Made by a program: the position numbers and the translations under genes | Shown here: positions 24,041 to 33,308 of the stretch, piece after piece | How the letters are laid out: each line of letters begins with the position of its first letter | Position numbering within the stretch: the first letter of the stretch is position 1 | Notes under the pieces: model-generated | Told to the model about the DNA's origin: nothing | The model's database searches: none | What the model saw: only the letters and a program-made list of their open reading frames with translations | Source: Sphingomonas sp. IC081 | GTDB taxonomy: Bacteria > Pseudomonadota > Alphaproteobacteria > Sphingomonadales > Sphingomonadaceae | DNA: 64,000 bases | NCBI RefSeq assembly: GCF_006874585.1 | Contig: NZ_CP029761.1 | Coordinates: 2,863,001-2,927,000 of the forward strand | Direction: 5' to 3'

Positions 24041-26134
24041 TCAGAGTCTTTGGGCCTCGGCCACGGCCTCGCTGGCGCGCAGGGCGCCGACGATACGGGT
24101 AAGGTGCGCAAGGTCGCCCACTTCGAGATCCACCTCGTACGTGCCGAAAGGCTCGTCGCGCTGGACCATCTGCAGGTTGGTGACGTTGGCCCGGTTCGAG
24201 GCGAGGATCTGCGTCACTTCCGCCAGCGTGCCGGGGCGGTTGTAGAGCACCAGTTGCAGGCGGCCGACCGCGCCAGTGGTCCGTTCGCCCCACGAAAGGT
24301 CGAGCCAGTCGGCATCGACACCGTTGGCCAGCGTCAGACAGTCGATCGTGTGGACTTCCACCTTGTGGTCGGGGCGGCGCAGGCCGACGATGCGGTCGCC
24401 CGGAACCGGGTGGCAGCAATCGGCCAGTTCGAAGCCCATGCCCGGGGTCAGCCCGCGGATCGAAATGGCGCGTTCGGTGTGGGTCCATTCCGGCTCGTCG
24501 CCCAGATCGGCGGTGCTGCCCGGGACCAGCGCTTCCATCACCTGCCGGTCGGTCAGCCGCGCTGAACCGATCGCGAACATGAAGTCTTCCTCGTCGCGCA
24601 TGTCGAGGCGCTGGATCGCCGCGTCGATCGCCTTCTTGCCGATGCGGCCGGGCAGGCGCCCGGCGATCTCGTCGAGCAGCTTGGCGCCGATCTCGGCGAC
24701 TTCGGCGCGCTCCTTGGCGCGCACCGCGCGGCGGATCGAGGCCCGCGCCTTGCCGGTGACGACAAAGCCCAGCCAGGACAGCTGCGGTTCGGAATTGGGG
24801 GTCTTGATGATCTCCACCACGTCGCCGTTGGCCAGCCGCGTGCGCAGCGGCATGTGGCGCCCGTTGATCTTCACGCCCACCGTCGCGTTGCCGAGATTGG
24901 TGTGCACGGCATAGGCGAAGTCCACCGCCGTCGAGCCCTTGGGCAGCTGGAACAGCGCGCCCTTGGGGGTAAAGGCGAAGATGCGATCCTGGTAGATCGC
25001 CATCTTGGTGTTTTCGAGCAGTTCCTCGGCGTCGTGGCTGGCATCGACGATCTCGATCAGGTCGCGCAGCCAGCCGACCTGCCCGTCTGGCCGGGCACCG
25101 CCCTGCTTGTAGGCCCAGTGCGCGGCGAGGCCGAATTCGTTGGTGCTGTGCATCTCGCGCGTGCGGATCTGCACTTCCATGCGCATCGAACGCTCGAAGA
25201 TCAGCGCGGTATGGAGCGACTGGTAACCGTTCGACTTGGGCGTCGAGATATAGTCCTTGAAACGCCCCGGGATCATCTGCCAGGCGGTGTGCAGCACGCC
25301 GAGCGCCTTGTAGCATTCCTCGACATTGTCGGTGAGCACGCGGAAGGCCATGATGTCGGTGATCTGCTCGAAGGTCACATGGCGTTCGGCCATCTTGCGC
25401 CAGATCGAGTAAGGGTGCTTCTCGCGGCCCGAGACCTCCACGTTGAGCCCGGCCTCGGCCAGCACCTGCTTGATCGACAGCGCGATCGCATCGACCTGCC
25501 CGCCTTCCTGGCTGCGGATCTGGGCGAGGCGGCCGGTGATCGTGGCATAACCTTCAGGCTCCAGTTGCTCGAAGGCGAGCATCTGCATCTCGCGCATGTA
25601 TTCGTACATGCCCACGCGCTCGGCCAGCGGCGCGTAGATATCCATGGTCTCGCGGGCGATGCGGCGGCGCTTGTCCTCCTTCTTGATGTAGTGGAGGGTG
25701 CGCATGTTGTGCAGGCGGTCGGCCAGCTTGACCAGCAGCACGCGCAAGTCCTCGCTCATCGCGAGCAGGAACTTGCGCAGGTTTTCGGCCGCACGCTCGT
25801 TTTCGGTCATCACCTCGATCTTGGAGAGCTTGGTGACGCCGTCGACCAGCCGGGCGACATCGGGCCCGAACAGCTTCTCTATCTCCTCGATCGTCGCTAG
25901 CGTGTCTTCCACGGTATCGTGGAGCAGCGCGGTGATGATCGTCTGCTGATCGAGCTTCAGTTCGGTCATCAGCCCCGCGACTTCGACCGGGTGGCTGAAA
26001 TAGGGGTCCCCCGAGGCGCGTTTCTGGGTTCCGTGTTTCTGTACGGTGTAGACGTAAGCACGGTTGAGCAAGGCTTCATCAGCCTGGGGCGCGTATTCCT
26101 TGACGCGTTCGACGAGTTCGTATTGGCGCAGCAT
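24041..26134 (-). CDS. rsh: Bifunctional (p)ppGpp synthetase/hydrolase, Rsh
   Basis: Makes and degrades the stringent-response alarmones. The 697-residue protein is full length for a Rel/Spo homologue. The HD hydrolase domain shows YFSHPVEVA (His48) and ALLHDTVED (His-Asp at about 72-73). The synthetase domain follows at about 230-330 (PYSIWRKM, YQSLHTALI), then the TGS domain (FAYAVHTNLG, about 390-450) and a C-terminal ACT domain (about 620-697). Both catalytic halves look intact, as expected for the single long Rsh of alphaproteobacteria. It is divergent from the PilZ gene. Confidence 0.96.
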   Translation of the reverse strand: MLRQYELVERVKEYAPQADEALLNRAYVYTVQKHGTQKRASGDPYFSHPVEVAGLMTELKLDQQTIITALLHDTVEDTLATIEEIEKLFGPDVARLVDGVTKLSKIEVMTENERAAENLRKFLLAMSEDLRVLLVKLADRLHNMRTLHYIKKEDKRRRIARETMDIYAPLAERVGMYEYMREMQMLAFEQLEPEGYATITGRLAQIRSQEGGQVDAIALSIKQVLAEAGLNVEVSGREKHPYSIWRKMAERHVTFEQITDIMAFRVLTDNVEECYKALGVLHTAWQMIPGRFKDYISTPKSNGYQSLHTALIFERSMRMEVQIRTREMHSTNEFGLAAHWAYKQGGARPDGQVGWLRDLIEIVDASHDAEELLENTKMAIYQDRIFAFTPKGALFQLPKGSTAVDFAYAVHTNLGNATVGVKINGRHMPLRTRLANGDVVEIIKTPNSEPQLSWLGFVVTGKARASIRRAVRAKERAEVAEIGAKLLDEIAGRLPGRIGKKAIDAAIQRLDMRDEEDFMFAIGSARLTDRQVMEALVPGSTADLGDEPEWTHTERAISIRGLTPGMGFELADCCHPVPGDRIVGLRRPDHKVEVHTIDCLTLANGVDADWLDLSWGERTTGAVGRLQLVLYNRPGTLAEVTQILASNRANVTNLQMVQRDEPFGTYEVDLEVGDLAHLTRIVGALRASEAVAEAQRL

Positions 26135-26389
26135 TTCCCGGCCAGCATGTCAGGATTTTTCGCAGCGCGACAAGAGGGCATGGCGGCATGTGCAATATTT
26201 GCATGCGCGCTCCTCCCGCCGGACAAGACGGCGCGCGGCCGATACGCCGCAATCGTTTACACAGGGGGTTTCTCCATAACCCGTTTAAATGCGCGGGAAG
26301 ACGGTGCGGGCAGGATCGCCCTGGCCTTGCAAAGCGCCCCGCTCTTCGGCGGGTGCGGTCGGTACCCGCAAGGCGGGAGGCGCACGGAC

Positions 26390-26962
26390 ATGGGAAGCAA
26401 TCTCGACATGGCGATCTACGCATCGATACTGGGCATGAGCGACCGGGAGATCGCCGAGGCCGCGCTGCTGCCGCAAGCCCCCCCAGCCCCGACCCCGACC
26501 CCGCGCCGGGCCCGCGAACCGCGCCTGAGGACACTGATCCGCGCCACCGTCGTCGTCACCCCCGATCCGGCGGCGGACCTCCATGCCCGCCATCCGGCAG
26601 TGCCGCGCGGCGAGGGCGGCAGGGCGCTCCACGGCGCCATGCCCGGGCAATTTCACGAGGGCATGCTGACCCTCGTGCGCAATGTCTCGGAGCACGGCAT
26701 GTGCCTGGTCATGCGCGACACGGCGCCGATGCGCGGGAAAAGCCTCTGCGTCTATCTGCCCGACGGCCAGGCGCTGCGCGGCGAGGTCCGCTGGAACGAG
26801 CGGCGGGCCTGCGGGGTGGAACTGGCCGACATGCTCGATGTCCCCACCCTGGTGGCGACGACCCAGCGGCGGCACGATCCCGTCTGTGCGGCGCTGGACG
26901 AACGCTTCGACATGAGCTTGCGGCCGCCGCCGTTCGAACCGGCACCGATGCGTTTCTGCTGA
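26390..26962 (+). CDS. PilZ domain protein
   Basis: A 190-residue protein with a PilZ-like beta barrel at about 85-150. The NxSxxG half of the c-di-GMP site is present (RNVSEHGMCLVM), followed by LRGEVRWNERRACGVEL, but the usual RxxxR is not in the expected place just upstream (QFHEGMLTLV). Binding of c-di-GMP is therefore doubtful. The N-terminal 70 residues carry a Pro/Thr-rich linker followed by a basic RRAREPRLR stretch. GGGAGG lies nine bases before the ATG; longer frames starting within the divergent rsh gene are rejected. Confidence 0.8.
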   Translation: MGSNLDMAIYASILGMSDREIAEAALLPQAPPAPTPTPRRAREPRLRTLIRATVVVTPDPAADLHARHPAVPRGEGGRALHGAMPGQFHEGMLTLVRNVSEHGMCLVMRDTAPMRGKSLCVYLPDGQALRGEVRWNERRACGVELADMLDVPTLVATTQRRHDPVCAALDERFDMSLRPPPFEPAPMRFC

Positions 26963-26993
26963 CGCAGGGGCATCTTACCCCGAAGCGCCGCTT

Positions 26994-27908
26994 TCAGATG
27001 ATCCCGGCGTTCCCCACCACCCAGCAGGCCAGCGCCATCACCAGGCCAAGGTCGCGGTTGGAGCGGAAACGGGCCAGCGCATTGTCGCCGTCCGCAGTGT
27101 CGAGCGTAACGACCTGGAACGCCAGATGCAGCGCCACCGGCACGAGCCCGACCATCGCCACCCAGTCATGGCGCAGCATCCAGAACGCCAGCGCCCAGAA
27201 CGCCACGGCAATCGTGTAGAATCCCGCCACGCCGCCGCGCACATGCGTCCCCATGCGCAAGGCAGAAGAGCGGATGCCGACAAGCGCGTCGTCCTCGCGG
27301 TCCTGAATGGCGTAAATCGTGTCATAACCGATGCACCAGGCGATCGCCCCGGCATAGAGCGCCGCCAGCACTTCGAGATGATCGCTGCGGATCTCTACCC
27401 AGCCGACCAGCGCCCCCCAGGTGAAGACCATGCCAAGCCAGGCCTGCGGCCACCAGGTGATCCGCTTCATGAAGGGATAGGCCGCCACCAGCGCCACGCT
27501 GCCGAGCGAGACCAGTTGCGCCATCGGGCGCAGTTGCACCAGCACCACCAGCCCCACCGCGCAGAGCGCCAGCAGCCAGACCCATGCCGCGCGGGGGCTG
27601 ACCATGCCGCTGGCGATCGGCCGCTGGGCGGTGCGCGCAACCTTGCGGTCGAGATCGGCGTCGACGATGTCGTTATAGACGCAGCCCGCACCGCGCATCG
27701 CGATGGAGCCGGCCAGCAGCCACAGGATCAGGCCCCAGCGGGCTTCCCCGCCCGCCAGCAGCACGCCCCAGGCACAAGGCCAGAACAGCAGCCACCAGCC
27801 GATCGGCCGGTCGAACCGCGCCAGCATCGCGAAGGCGCGCGGCAGCGGCGGCAAGGCCGAAACGAGGCCGCGATGTTCGGTATCCGGGACGAGAAGAGAG
27901 TCGCTCAC
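26994..27908 (-). CDS. ubiA: 4-hydroxybenzoate polyprenyltransferase
   Basis: Attaches the polyprenyl tail to 4-hydroxybenzoate in ubiquinone synthesis, in the inner membrane. About 304 residues and eight to nine membrane segments. The first Asp-rich motif is YNDIVDADLD (about 77-86), the second IYAIQDREDD. FDRPIGWWLLFWPCAWG is the standard N-terminal signature. The start is uncertain: the GTG at 27908 (VSDSLLVPDTEHRG) gives the usual family N-terminus, with GGAG 13 bases upstream; an ATG at 27944 is possible. Convergent with the PilZ gene. Confidence 0.92.
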   Translation of the reverse strand: MSDSLLVPDTEHRGLVSALPPLPRAFAMLARFDRPIGWWLLFWPCAWGVLLAGGEARWGLILWLLAGSIAMRGAGCVYNDIVDADLDRKVARTAQRPIASGMVSPRAAWVWLLALCAVGLVVLVQLRPMAQLVSLGSVALVAAYPFMKRITWWPQAWLGMVFTWGALVGWVEIRSDHLEVLAALYAGAIAWCIGYDTIYAIQDREDDALVGIRSSALRMGTHVRGGVAGFYTIAVAFWALAFWMLRHDWVAMVGLVPVALHLAFQVVTLDTADGDNALARFRSNRDLGLVMALACWVVGNAGII

Positions 27909-28039
27909 GCGATGCGGGCTACTCCATAAGCACCGCGCTGTCATGCAAGAACGTGACAATTACACACGGGGCGGCGTTGCACCCGGCAGGCGAACGCGCA
28001 ACAAGGGCGCCTCGTCGTTTCCAGGGGAACCAAACGAAG

Positions 28040-29446
28040 ATGCGCAAAACCAAGGTCGCCGTTTCCACCGCACTGGCCGCCAGTGCCCTGCTGCTTGCCG
28101 CTGCGCCGGCATGCGCCGCCGATGACGCGCCGGTCACCCCGGCCGGCAAGGAAGCGCTCGCCATCCTCAAGGAAGCGATCGAGACGCCCACCGTCGCCGG
28201 GCGCGGGCAAGTGCCAAAGCTGGCTGCCAGCCTCAAGGCGCGCCTTGTCGCGGCCGGCTTTGCCGAAGGCGACGTGACCTTCACGCCGCTGGGCGAGACC
28301 GGCTACTTCACCGCCCGCTATCCCGGCCGCGACCGCAAGGCGAAGCCACTGGTGGTGATCGCCCATATGGACGTGGTGGAGGCCAAGCCCTCCGACTGGG
28401 AGCGCGACCCCTTCAAGGCCGTGATCGAGAACGGCTACGTCTTCGGCCGCGGCGCGCGTGACAACAAGGGCGACCTGTCGATGATCGTGGCCGCCGTAAT
28501 GGAACTGAAGCGCGCTGGCTGGGTGCCCGCGCGCGACATCGTCATCGGCTTCTCGGGCGACGAGGAAACCCAGATGGCCACCACCAGGGCCATGGCCGAC
28601 GCGCTGTCCAATGCCGCGCTCGTGCTCAACGGCGATTCCGGCGGCGGCGAACTCGATACCGGCGGCAAGCCCTTCGTCTACTCGATCCAGGCGGGCGAGA
28701 AGACCTATGCCGACTACACGCTCTCGCTCACCGATCCCGGCGGCCACTCCAGCCGCCCCGGCGCCACCAACCCGATCGCGGCGATGGGCGCGGCGGCGGA
28801 CAAGGTCTGGACCTACAAGTTCCCGGTACAATTGAGCCCGCTGACCAAGGCCTACCTCGAAGGATCGGCCAAGGTCGCCCCCGCCGACGTGGCGCCTGCC
28901 ATGCGTGCCTTCGCCGCCGATCCGAACGATGCCGCTGCCGCCGCAACGCTCTCGGCCAGGCGCGAGTATGTCGGCGTCATCCGCACGACCTGCGTGCCGA
29001 CGATGATCAAGGGCGGCCATGCCCCGAACGCGCTACCGCAATCGGTGGAGGCCAACATCAATTGCCGCATCTTCCCCGGCACGACCCGCGCCTCGGTGCA
29101 GGCGACGCTGGCCGGGGTGATCGGCGACCCGGCGATCAAAATCGCCTTCAAGGACAACGGCACGCTCGAATCCATCGAATCGCCGCTGCGTCCCGATGTG
29201 CTGGCCGCGGTCGAAAAGGCCGTTCACGAACGCGCACCGGGCCTCGCCATCGTGCCGGGCATGAGCGCGGGCGCCACCGATTCGATGCATTTCCGCGCCA
29301 AGGGCATCCCCGCCTTCGGCGTTTCCGCCAGCTTCATGCGGGCCGAGGACAGCTTTTCCCACGGTTTGAACGAGCGCCTGCCGCTCGCGACGCTTGATCC
29401 CGGCGTCAAGCAGTGGGAATCGCTGCTCAAGTCGCTCGCGAAGTAA
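28040..29446 (+). CDS. M20 family metallopeptidase, exported
   Basis: A zinc-dependent amidohydrolase or dipeptidase of 468 residues. Signal peptide to about residue 29 (AASALLLAAAPACAA). Di-zinc ligands and catalytic residues are visible in VVIAHMDVVEA (His, Asp), GRGARDNKG (Asp), GFSGDEETQ (Glu-Glu), LNGDSGGG and the late His in SHGLNERLPL. The inner dimerisation domain (DPGGHSSRPG) is present. The ATG at 28040 is preceded by GGGGAA at 13 bases. A peptide-recycling role in the periplasm is likely, and the exact substrate unknown. rsmE follows after 34 bases. Confidence 0.92.
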   Translation: MRKTKVAVSTALAASALLLAAAPACAADDAPVTPAGKEALAILKEAIETPTVAGRGQVPKLAASLKARLVAAGFAEGDVTFTPLGETGYFTARYPGRDRKAKPLVVIAHMDVVEAKPSDWERDPFKAVIENGYVFGRGARDNKGDLSMIVAAVMELKRAGWVPARDIVIGFSGDEETQMATTRAMADALSNAALVLNGDSGGGELDTGGKPFVYSIQAGEKTYADYTLSLTDPGGHSSRPGATNPIAAMGAAADKVWTYKFPVQLSPLTKAYLEGSAKVAPADVAPAMRAFAADPNDAAAAATLSARREYVGVIRTTCVPTMIKGGHAPNALPQSVEANINCRIFPGTTRASVQATLAGVIGDPAIKIAFKDNGTLESIESPLRPDVLAAVEKAVHERAPGLAIVPGMSAGATDSMHFRAKGIPAFGVSASFMRAEDSFSHGLNERLPLATLDPGVKQWESLLKSLAK

Positions 29447-29480
29447 CACGACGCCGGCCAAGGAAGGAACGGAGTTCAAG

Positions 29481-30224
29481 ATGGGTGCCACCCCCGCCTG
29501 GCCGCCGCGTTCGGCGCCGCGCCTCTTCGTGAGCGGTCCGCTCGCCCAGGGCCAGACCGTCACCATCGAAGGCGGCCAGGCGCACTATCTGGCCAAGGTC
29601 ATGCGCGTCGCCCCCGGCGACGCGGTGATCCTGTGCGACGACAAGACCGGCGAATGGGCCGGCGAAGTGACCTCGGCAGGCAAGCGCGACGTCGTGCTGA
29701 CATTGCGCGACCGCCTGCGCGAGCGTGAGGCGGTGCCCGACTTCTGGCTCTGCGCCGCGCTGCTGAAAAAGCCGAACTTCGACCTGGTGCTGGAAAAGGC
29801 CACCGAACTGGGCGTGGCGACGATCCAGCCGATGGTCACCCGCCGCTGCGTGGCCGACAAGCTCAATGCCGAGCGCGCGCTCACCATCGTCACCGAAGCC
29901 GCCGAACAGTGCGCCCGCACCGCCCTGCCGCACGTGGCCGAGCCGAAAAAACTCGAAGCCCTGCTGCGCGACTGGCCCGAAGACCGCGCACTGTTCTTCG
30001 CCGACGAGACCGGCGGCGAACCCGCCGCCGCGCAGTTCACCGCGCACAAGGGCCCGGCGGCGCTGCTGGTGGGGCCGGAAGGCGGCTTCGACGAGGAGGA
30101 ACGCGCCATGGTCCGCGCCCATCCGATGGCCCGCGCGATCACGCTAGGCCCGCGGATCCTGCGCGGCGAGACCGCCAGCATCGGGGCCACTGCGTTGTGG
30201 ATGGCGATCGCCGGCGACTGGTAA
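29481..30224 (+). CDS. rsmE: 16S rRNA (uracil1498-N3)-methyltransferase
   Basis: Methylates U1498 of 16S rRNA using SAM. A 247-residue SPOUT protein with an N-terminal PUA-like domain (LFVSGPLAQGQ, HYLAKVMRVAPGD) and the trefoil-knot motifs LVGPEGGFDEEE and LGPRILRGETA near the C-terminus. The ATG at 29481 has GGAG six bases upstream; the longer frame would overlap the M20 gene. It lies between the M20 gene and gshA on the same strand. Confidence 0.96.
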   Translation: MGATPAWPPRSAPRLFVSGPLAQGQTVTIEGGQAHYLAKVMRVAPGDAVILCDDKTGEWAGEVTSAGKRDVVLTLRDRLREREAVPDFWLCAALLKKPNFDLVLEKATELGVATIQPMVTRRCVADKLNAERALTIVTEAAEQCARTALPHVAEPKKLEALLRDWPEDRALFFADETGGEPAAAQFTAHKGPAALLVGPEGGFDEEERAMVRAHPMARAITLGPRILRGETASIGATALWMAIAGDW

Positions 30225-30332
30225 GCCGCAATCCCGCTAAAAACGCCCGAAAACCTTGCCTCCCGCGCAAAAGAAACCGAGCGGTACAAAAAGTTCTAGC
30301 GTCCGGCCCGAAGGCACTCTACCTCCGCGCCC

Positions 30333-31706
30333 ATGAGCACCCGTGAGGTTTCGGATCGCGACGATCCGATCGTCGAAAGCCTGGACCAACTTGCCGCGCC
30401 GATGGCCGCGGGCGAAAAGCCGCGCGAGGCGTGGCGGATCGGGACCGAGCACGAGAAATTCGTCTACGACACCGCAGATCACCACGCCCCCTCGTACGGC
30501 GAGCAGGGCGGCATCCGCGATCTGCTGAACGCGCTGACCCAGTTCGGGTGGGAGCCGATCATCGAGGGTGACAACGTCATTGCCATGAAGGGCAGCGACG
30601 GCACCGTCAGCCTGGAACCGGCAGGCCAGCTCGAACTGTCCGGCGCGCCGCTGGAAAACCTGCACCAGACTTGCGCCGAAACCGGCCGCCACCTCGCCCA
30701 GGTCAAGACCATCGGCGATCACATCGGCAAGGCCTACCTCGGCCTCGGCATGTGGCCCGACAAGACCCGCGCCGCGCTGCCGATCATGCCCAAGGGCCGC
30801 TACGACATCATGCTGCGCCACATGCCGCGCGTGGGCACGATGGGCCTCGACATGATGCTGCGCACCTGCACCATCCAGGTCAACCTCGACTATTCGAGCG
30901 AGGCGGACATGGTGAAGAAGTTCCGCACCAGCCTTGCCCTGCAACCGCTGGCGACCGCGCTGTTCGCGAACTCCCCCTTCACCGAGGGCAAGCCCAACGG
31001 CTTCCTTTCCTACCGCAGCCACATCTGGTCGGACACCGATCCCGCGCGCACCGGCATGCTGCCCTTCGTGTTCGAGGACGGCTTCGGTTACGAGCGTTAT
31101 GTCGACTACATGCTCGACGTGCCGATGTATTTCGTGTTCCGCGAGGGCAAGTACATCGACGCCGCCGGCCTTTCGTTCCGTGACTTCCTGAAGGGTGAGC
31201 TTTCGGTGCTCCCCGGCGAGAAGCCACGCCTCTCGGACTGGCAGGACCACCTTTCCACCGCCTTCCCCGAAGTGCGGCTCAAGTCCTTCCTCGAAATGCG
31301 CGGCGCCGATGGCGGTCCGTGGGGCCGCATCTGCGCCCTGCCGGCGTTCTGGGTCGGCCTGCTCTACGACCAGACCGCGCTCGACGCGGCGTGGGACCTG
31401 GTCAAGGACTGGGACATGGAAGGCCGCGAGGAACTGCGCAATTCGGTGCCCAAGCTGGCGCTGGACGCACCCTTGCCGGGCGGCGGCACGCTGCGCGATA
31501 TTGCCGGCGAAGTGCTGAACATCTCCCGTTCGGGCCTCGCCGCGCGCGCACGCCTCAATGCGGGCGGCGACAACGAGACCGGCTATCTGGAACCGCTGGC
31601 CGAGATCGTCGCCTCCGGCAAGGTCCCGGCGCAGCGCCTGCTCGACCTCTACAATGGCGAATGGGGCGGCGATCTGTCGAAGATCTACGCGCTGAAGAGC
31701 TTCTGA
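30333..31706 (+). CDS. gshA: Glutamate-cysteine ligase (plant/alphaproteobacterial type)
   Basis: Makes gamma-glutamylcysteine, the first step of glutathione synthesis. The 457-residue GCS2-type enzyme has GTEHEKFVYD near the N-terminus, SLEPAGQLELSGAPL, and LRTCTIQVNLDYSSEADM in the active-site region, matching the plant-like class found in alphaproteobacteria rather than E. coli GshA. An independent promoter in the 108-bp gap after rsmE is likely. A strong hairpin follows the stop. Confidence 0.95.
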   Translation: MSTREVSDRDDPIVESLDQLAAPMAAGEKPREAWRIGTEHEKFVYDTADHHAPSYGEQGGIRDLLNALTQFGWEPIIEGDNVIAMKGSDGTVSLEPAGQLELSGAPLENLHQTCAETGRHLAQVKTIGDHIGKAYLGLGMWPDKTRAALPIMPKGRYDIMLRHMPRVGTMGLDMMLRTCTIQVNLDYSSEADMVKKFRTSLALQPLATALFANSPFTEGKPNGFLSYRSHIWSDTDPARTGMLPFVFEDGFGYERYVDYMLDVPMYFVFREGKYIDAAGLSFRDFLKGELSVLPGEKPRLSDWQDHLSTAFPEVRLKSFLEMRGADGGPWGRICALPAFWVGLLYDQTALDAAWDLVKDWDMEGREELRNSVPKLALDAPLPGGGTLRDIAGEVLNISRSGLAARARLNAGGDNETGYLEPLAEIVASGKVPAQRLLDLYNGEWGGDLSKIYALKSF

Positions 31707-31713
31707 GAGTTAC

Positions 31714-31747
31714 GGGATGGCCTCGCCGGCTCCGGCGAGGCCATCCC
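31714..31747. terminator. Strong hairpin after gshA
   Basis: A 16-bp perfect stem GGGATGGCCTCGCCGG with its complement and a 2-nt CT gap, starting seven bases past the gshA stop. The tail is C-rich, not T-rich, so it may terminate in either direction only with help. Confidence 0.6.
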
Positions 31748-31754
31748 CCTTCCC

Positions 31755-31831
31755 GCTCAGGCTGAGCTTGTCGAAGCCTCCTGAGGCGGAGCATTATGGC
31801 TCACATCCTTCGACAGGCCCAGGATGAACGG
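31755..31831. repeat. Pair of REP-like units (CTTCGACAGGCTCAGG type) in opposite orientation
   Basis: GCTCAGGCTGAGCTTGTCGAAG at 31755-31776 and CCTTCGACAGGCCCAGGATG from 31807 form an inverted pair separated by about 30 bases. The same unit is found singly at 52523-52547. Such pairs are typical of REP elements between convergent genes in sphingomonads. Confidence 0.8.
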
Positions 31832-31855
31832 TGGGTCAGGCAGGCAGGGCAGTCC

Positions 31856-33196
31856 TCACTCTGCCGCCTCTGGCTCCCGCATCCGCGGCCGCAGCTTTTC
31901 GCCCAGCCGCGTCAGCGTCCGGGTGATCAGCGCGTTCTGCTCCATCCAGGCGTGATAGGCGCGGTACTTGGCGTCTTCGGCCAGCAGGTGCGCTTCCTCG
32001 GTCCGCGCCCGCCAGTAGTAGATCGCGCTCACCAGTCCGAGCAGCACGGTGTTGCGCACCATGTCCGTCATCGCATGGCTGGTAACCAGGAACGGCAGCG
32101 TCGAGAGCCACCAGAACAGGTTCTTCGACAAGTAGGCCGGATGCCGGGTGAAGCGGTAGGGGCCGTTCGTCACCACGCCGCGATAGGTGAGGTTGGAGAA
32201 ACGCAGGCCGAACGCAAACGTCGCCCAGGCGTAAAGCGCGGTCAGCGTGACCAGCAGCCCCGCCCATGCCCAGAGCAGCGCCGGATGCCCCTGCATCCAG
32301 TAGGCCCAGCCCGGCGTGTTGACCTCGTAGCCCAGCACGTCCGAACGCCCCATCATGCCCCATACGAAGGGCGGATAGCACAGCAGCGCCGCCAGCCAGC
32401 CGGCCAGCAGCGGATTGCCGCTGCGGATATGCGCATCGAGCGGCCGGAAGGTGAAGATGTAGCCGACGGTGCCGATCTGCACGTCGACCAGGAACAGCCC
32501 CGCGATCACCGTGGAGCCGAGCAGTACCGGATTTCCGGTCATGCCGGCAAAGTCGGCGCTGACCACTTGCGCAAAGCCGCCGGGCAGGATCGAGATCATG
32601 AAGGCGCCGAAAAACGCCTTGATCGCCCAGGCCCGCCCATGGCGCCTGACCTGCTCCCCGTGCCAGGCCTCGCGCCCGATCAGCATCGCCCCGAAGTGCC
32701 AGGCGCCGTCGCGCGGCTGGATCAGGTAGCGGTCCAGCCAGAACACATAAGGGATCGAGAGCAGCAGCAACGGCACCGCCGCCGCGCCGATCACTTCCAT
32801 CGCGAAAAGATAGGCCCCGTCCCAGTACCAGCGGCCGATGCAGTAATAGCCAGCGATCAGCGCCCAGGTCGCCCAGAGCCCGGCCAGCTTGGTGATCGAG
32901 ACATCCGCCGTTTCCGCGACCGGCCGCTTGCGGCTCCAGTCGATCCCGGTCGAGGGGCGAAGGTGCACCTTGTCGACCAGCAGCGACCACAGGCTCATCG
33001 CCGTGCCGGTAAACAGCAGCGTGGCCACGGCGGCATAAGGTCCGCTCATCGGCGCGTGGGGACCGGGCAGCGACAGCGCATCGGCGATGTCCGCCCACTG
33101 GCGGCAGACAAGGAGCCAGACGGCCAGCGCCGCAAGGCCGACAAGGCCGACGCCCGCGGATACGTCGCTGGGCGGTCTGGAAGCTGCTGTGTTCAT
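31856..33196 (-). CDS. ICMT/PEMT-like integral membrane methyltransferase
   Basis: A 446-residue membrane protein with about ten hydrophobic segments. The C-terminal part has the signature GPYRFTRHPAYLSKNLFWW, shared by isoprenylcysteine and phospholipid methyltransferases, in which the His-Pro and nearby residues bind SAM. The segment before it also resembles this superfamily, while the N-terminal 200 residues do not match a family I know. The substrate is unknown; a lipid is most likely. It starts at an ATG in its own 112-bp gap after bamB and ends in the REP region. Confidence 0.75.
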   Translation of the reverse strand: MNTAASRPPSDVSAGVGLVGLAALAVWLLVCRQWADIADALSLPGPHAPMSGPYAAVATLLFTGTAMSLWSLLVDKVHLRPSTGIDWSRKRPVAETADVSITKLAGLWATWALIAGYYCIGRWYWDGAYLFAMEVIGAAAVPLLLLSIPYVFWLDRYLIQPRDGAWHFGAMLIGREAWHGEQVRRHGRAWAIKAFFGAFMISILPGGFAQVVSADFAGMTGNPVLLGSTVIAGLFLVDVQIGTVGYIFTFRPLDAHIRSGNPLLAGWLAALLCYPPFVWGMMGRSDVLGYEVNTPGWAYWMQGHPALLWAWAGLLVTLTALYAWATFAFGLRFSNLTYRGVVTNGPYRFTRHPAYLSKNLFWWLSTLPFLVTSHAMTDMVRNTVLLGLVSAIYYWRARTEEAHLLAEDAKYRAYHAWMEQNALITRTLTRLGEKLRPRMREPEAAE

Positions 33197-33250
33197 CGCC
33201 CAAGGCCTAGCGCGGATTGGTTAAAACGCCAGAAAACTCGCACCGGACGC

Positions 33251-33287
33251 AAAAGGCCGCCGGCACCGGGGGTGCCGACGGCCTTTT
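33251..33287. terminator. Bidirectional terminator between bamB and the ICMT-like gene
   Basis: AAAAGGCCGCCGGCACC and GGTGCCGACGGCCTTTT around GGG: a 13-bp stem with one mismatch and A4/T4 flanks. It mainly ends the minus-strand bamB transcript, 22 bases past its stop. Confidence 0.85.
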
Positions 33288-33308
33288 GACCCATGTCCGA
33301 ACCGGCTC

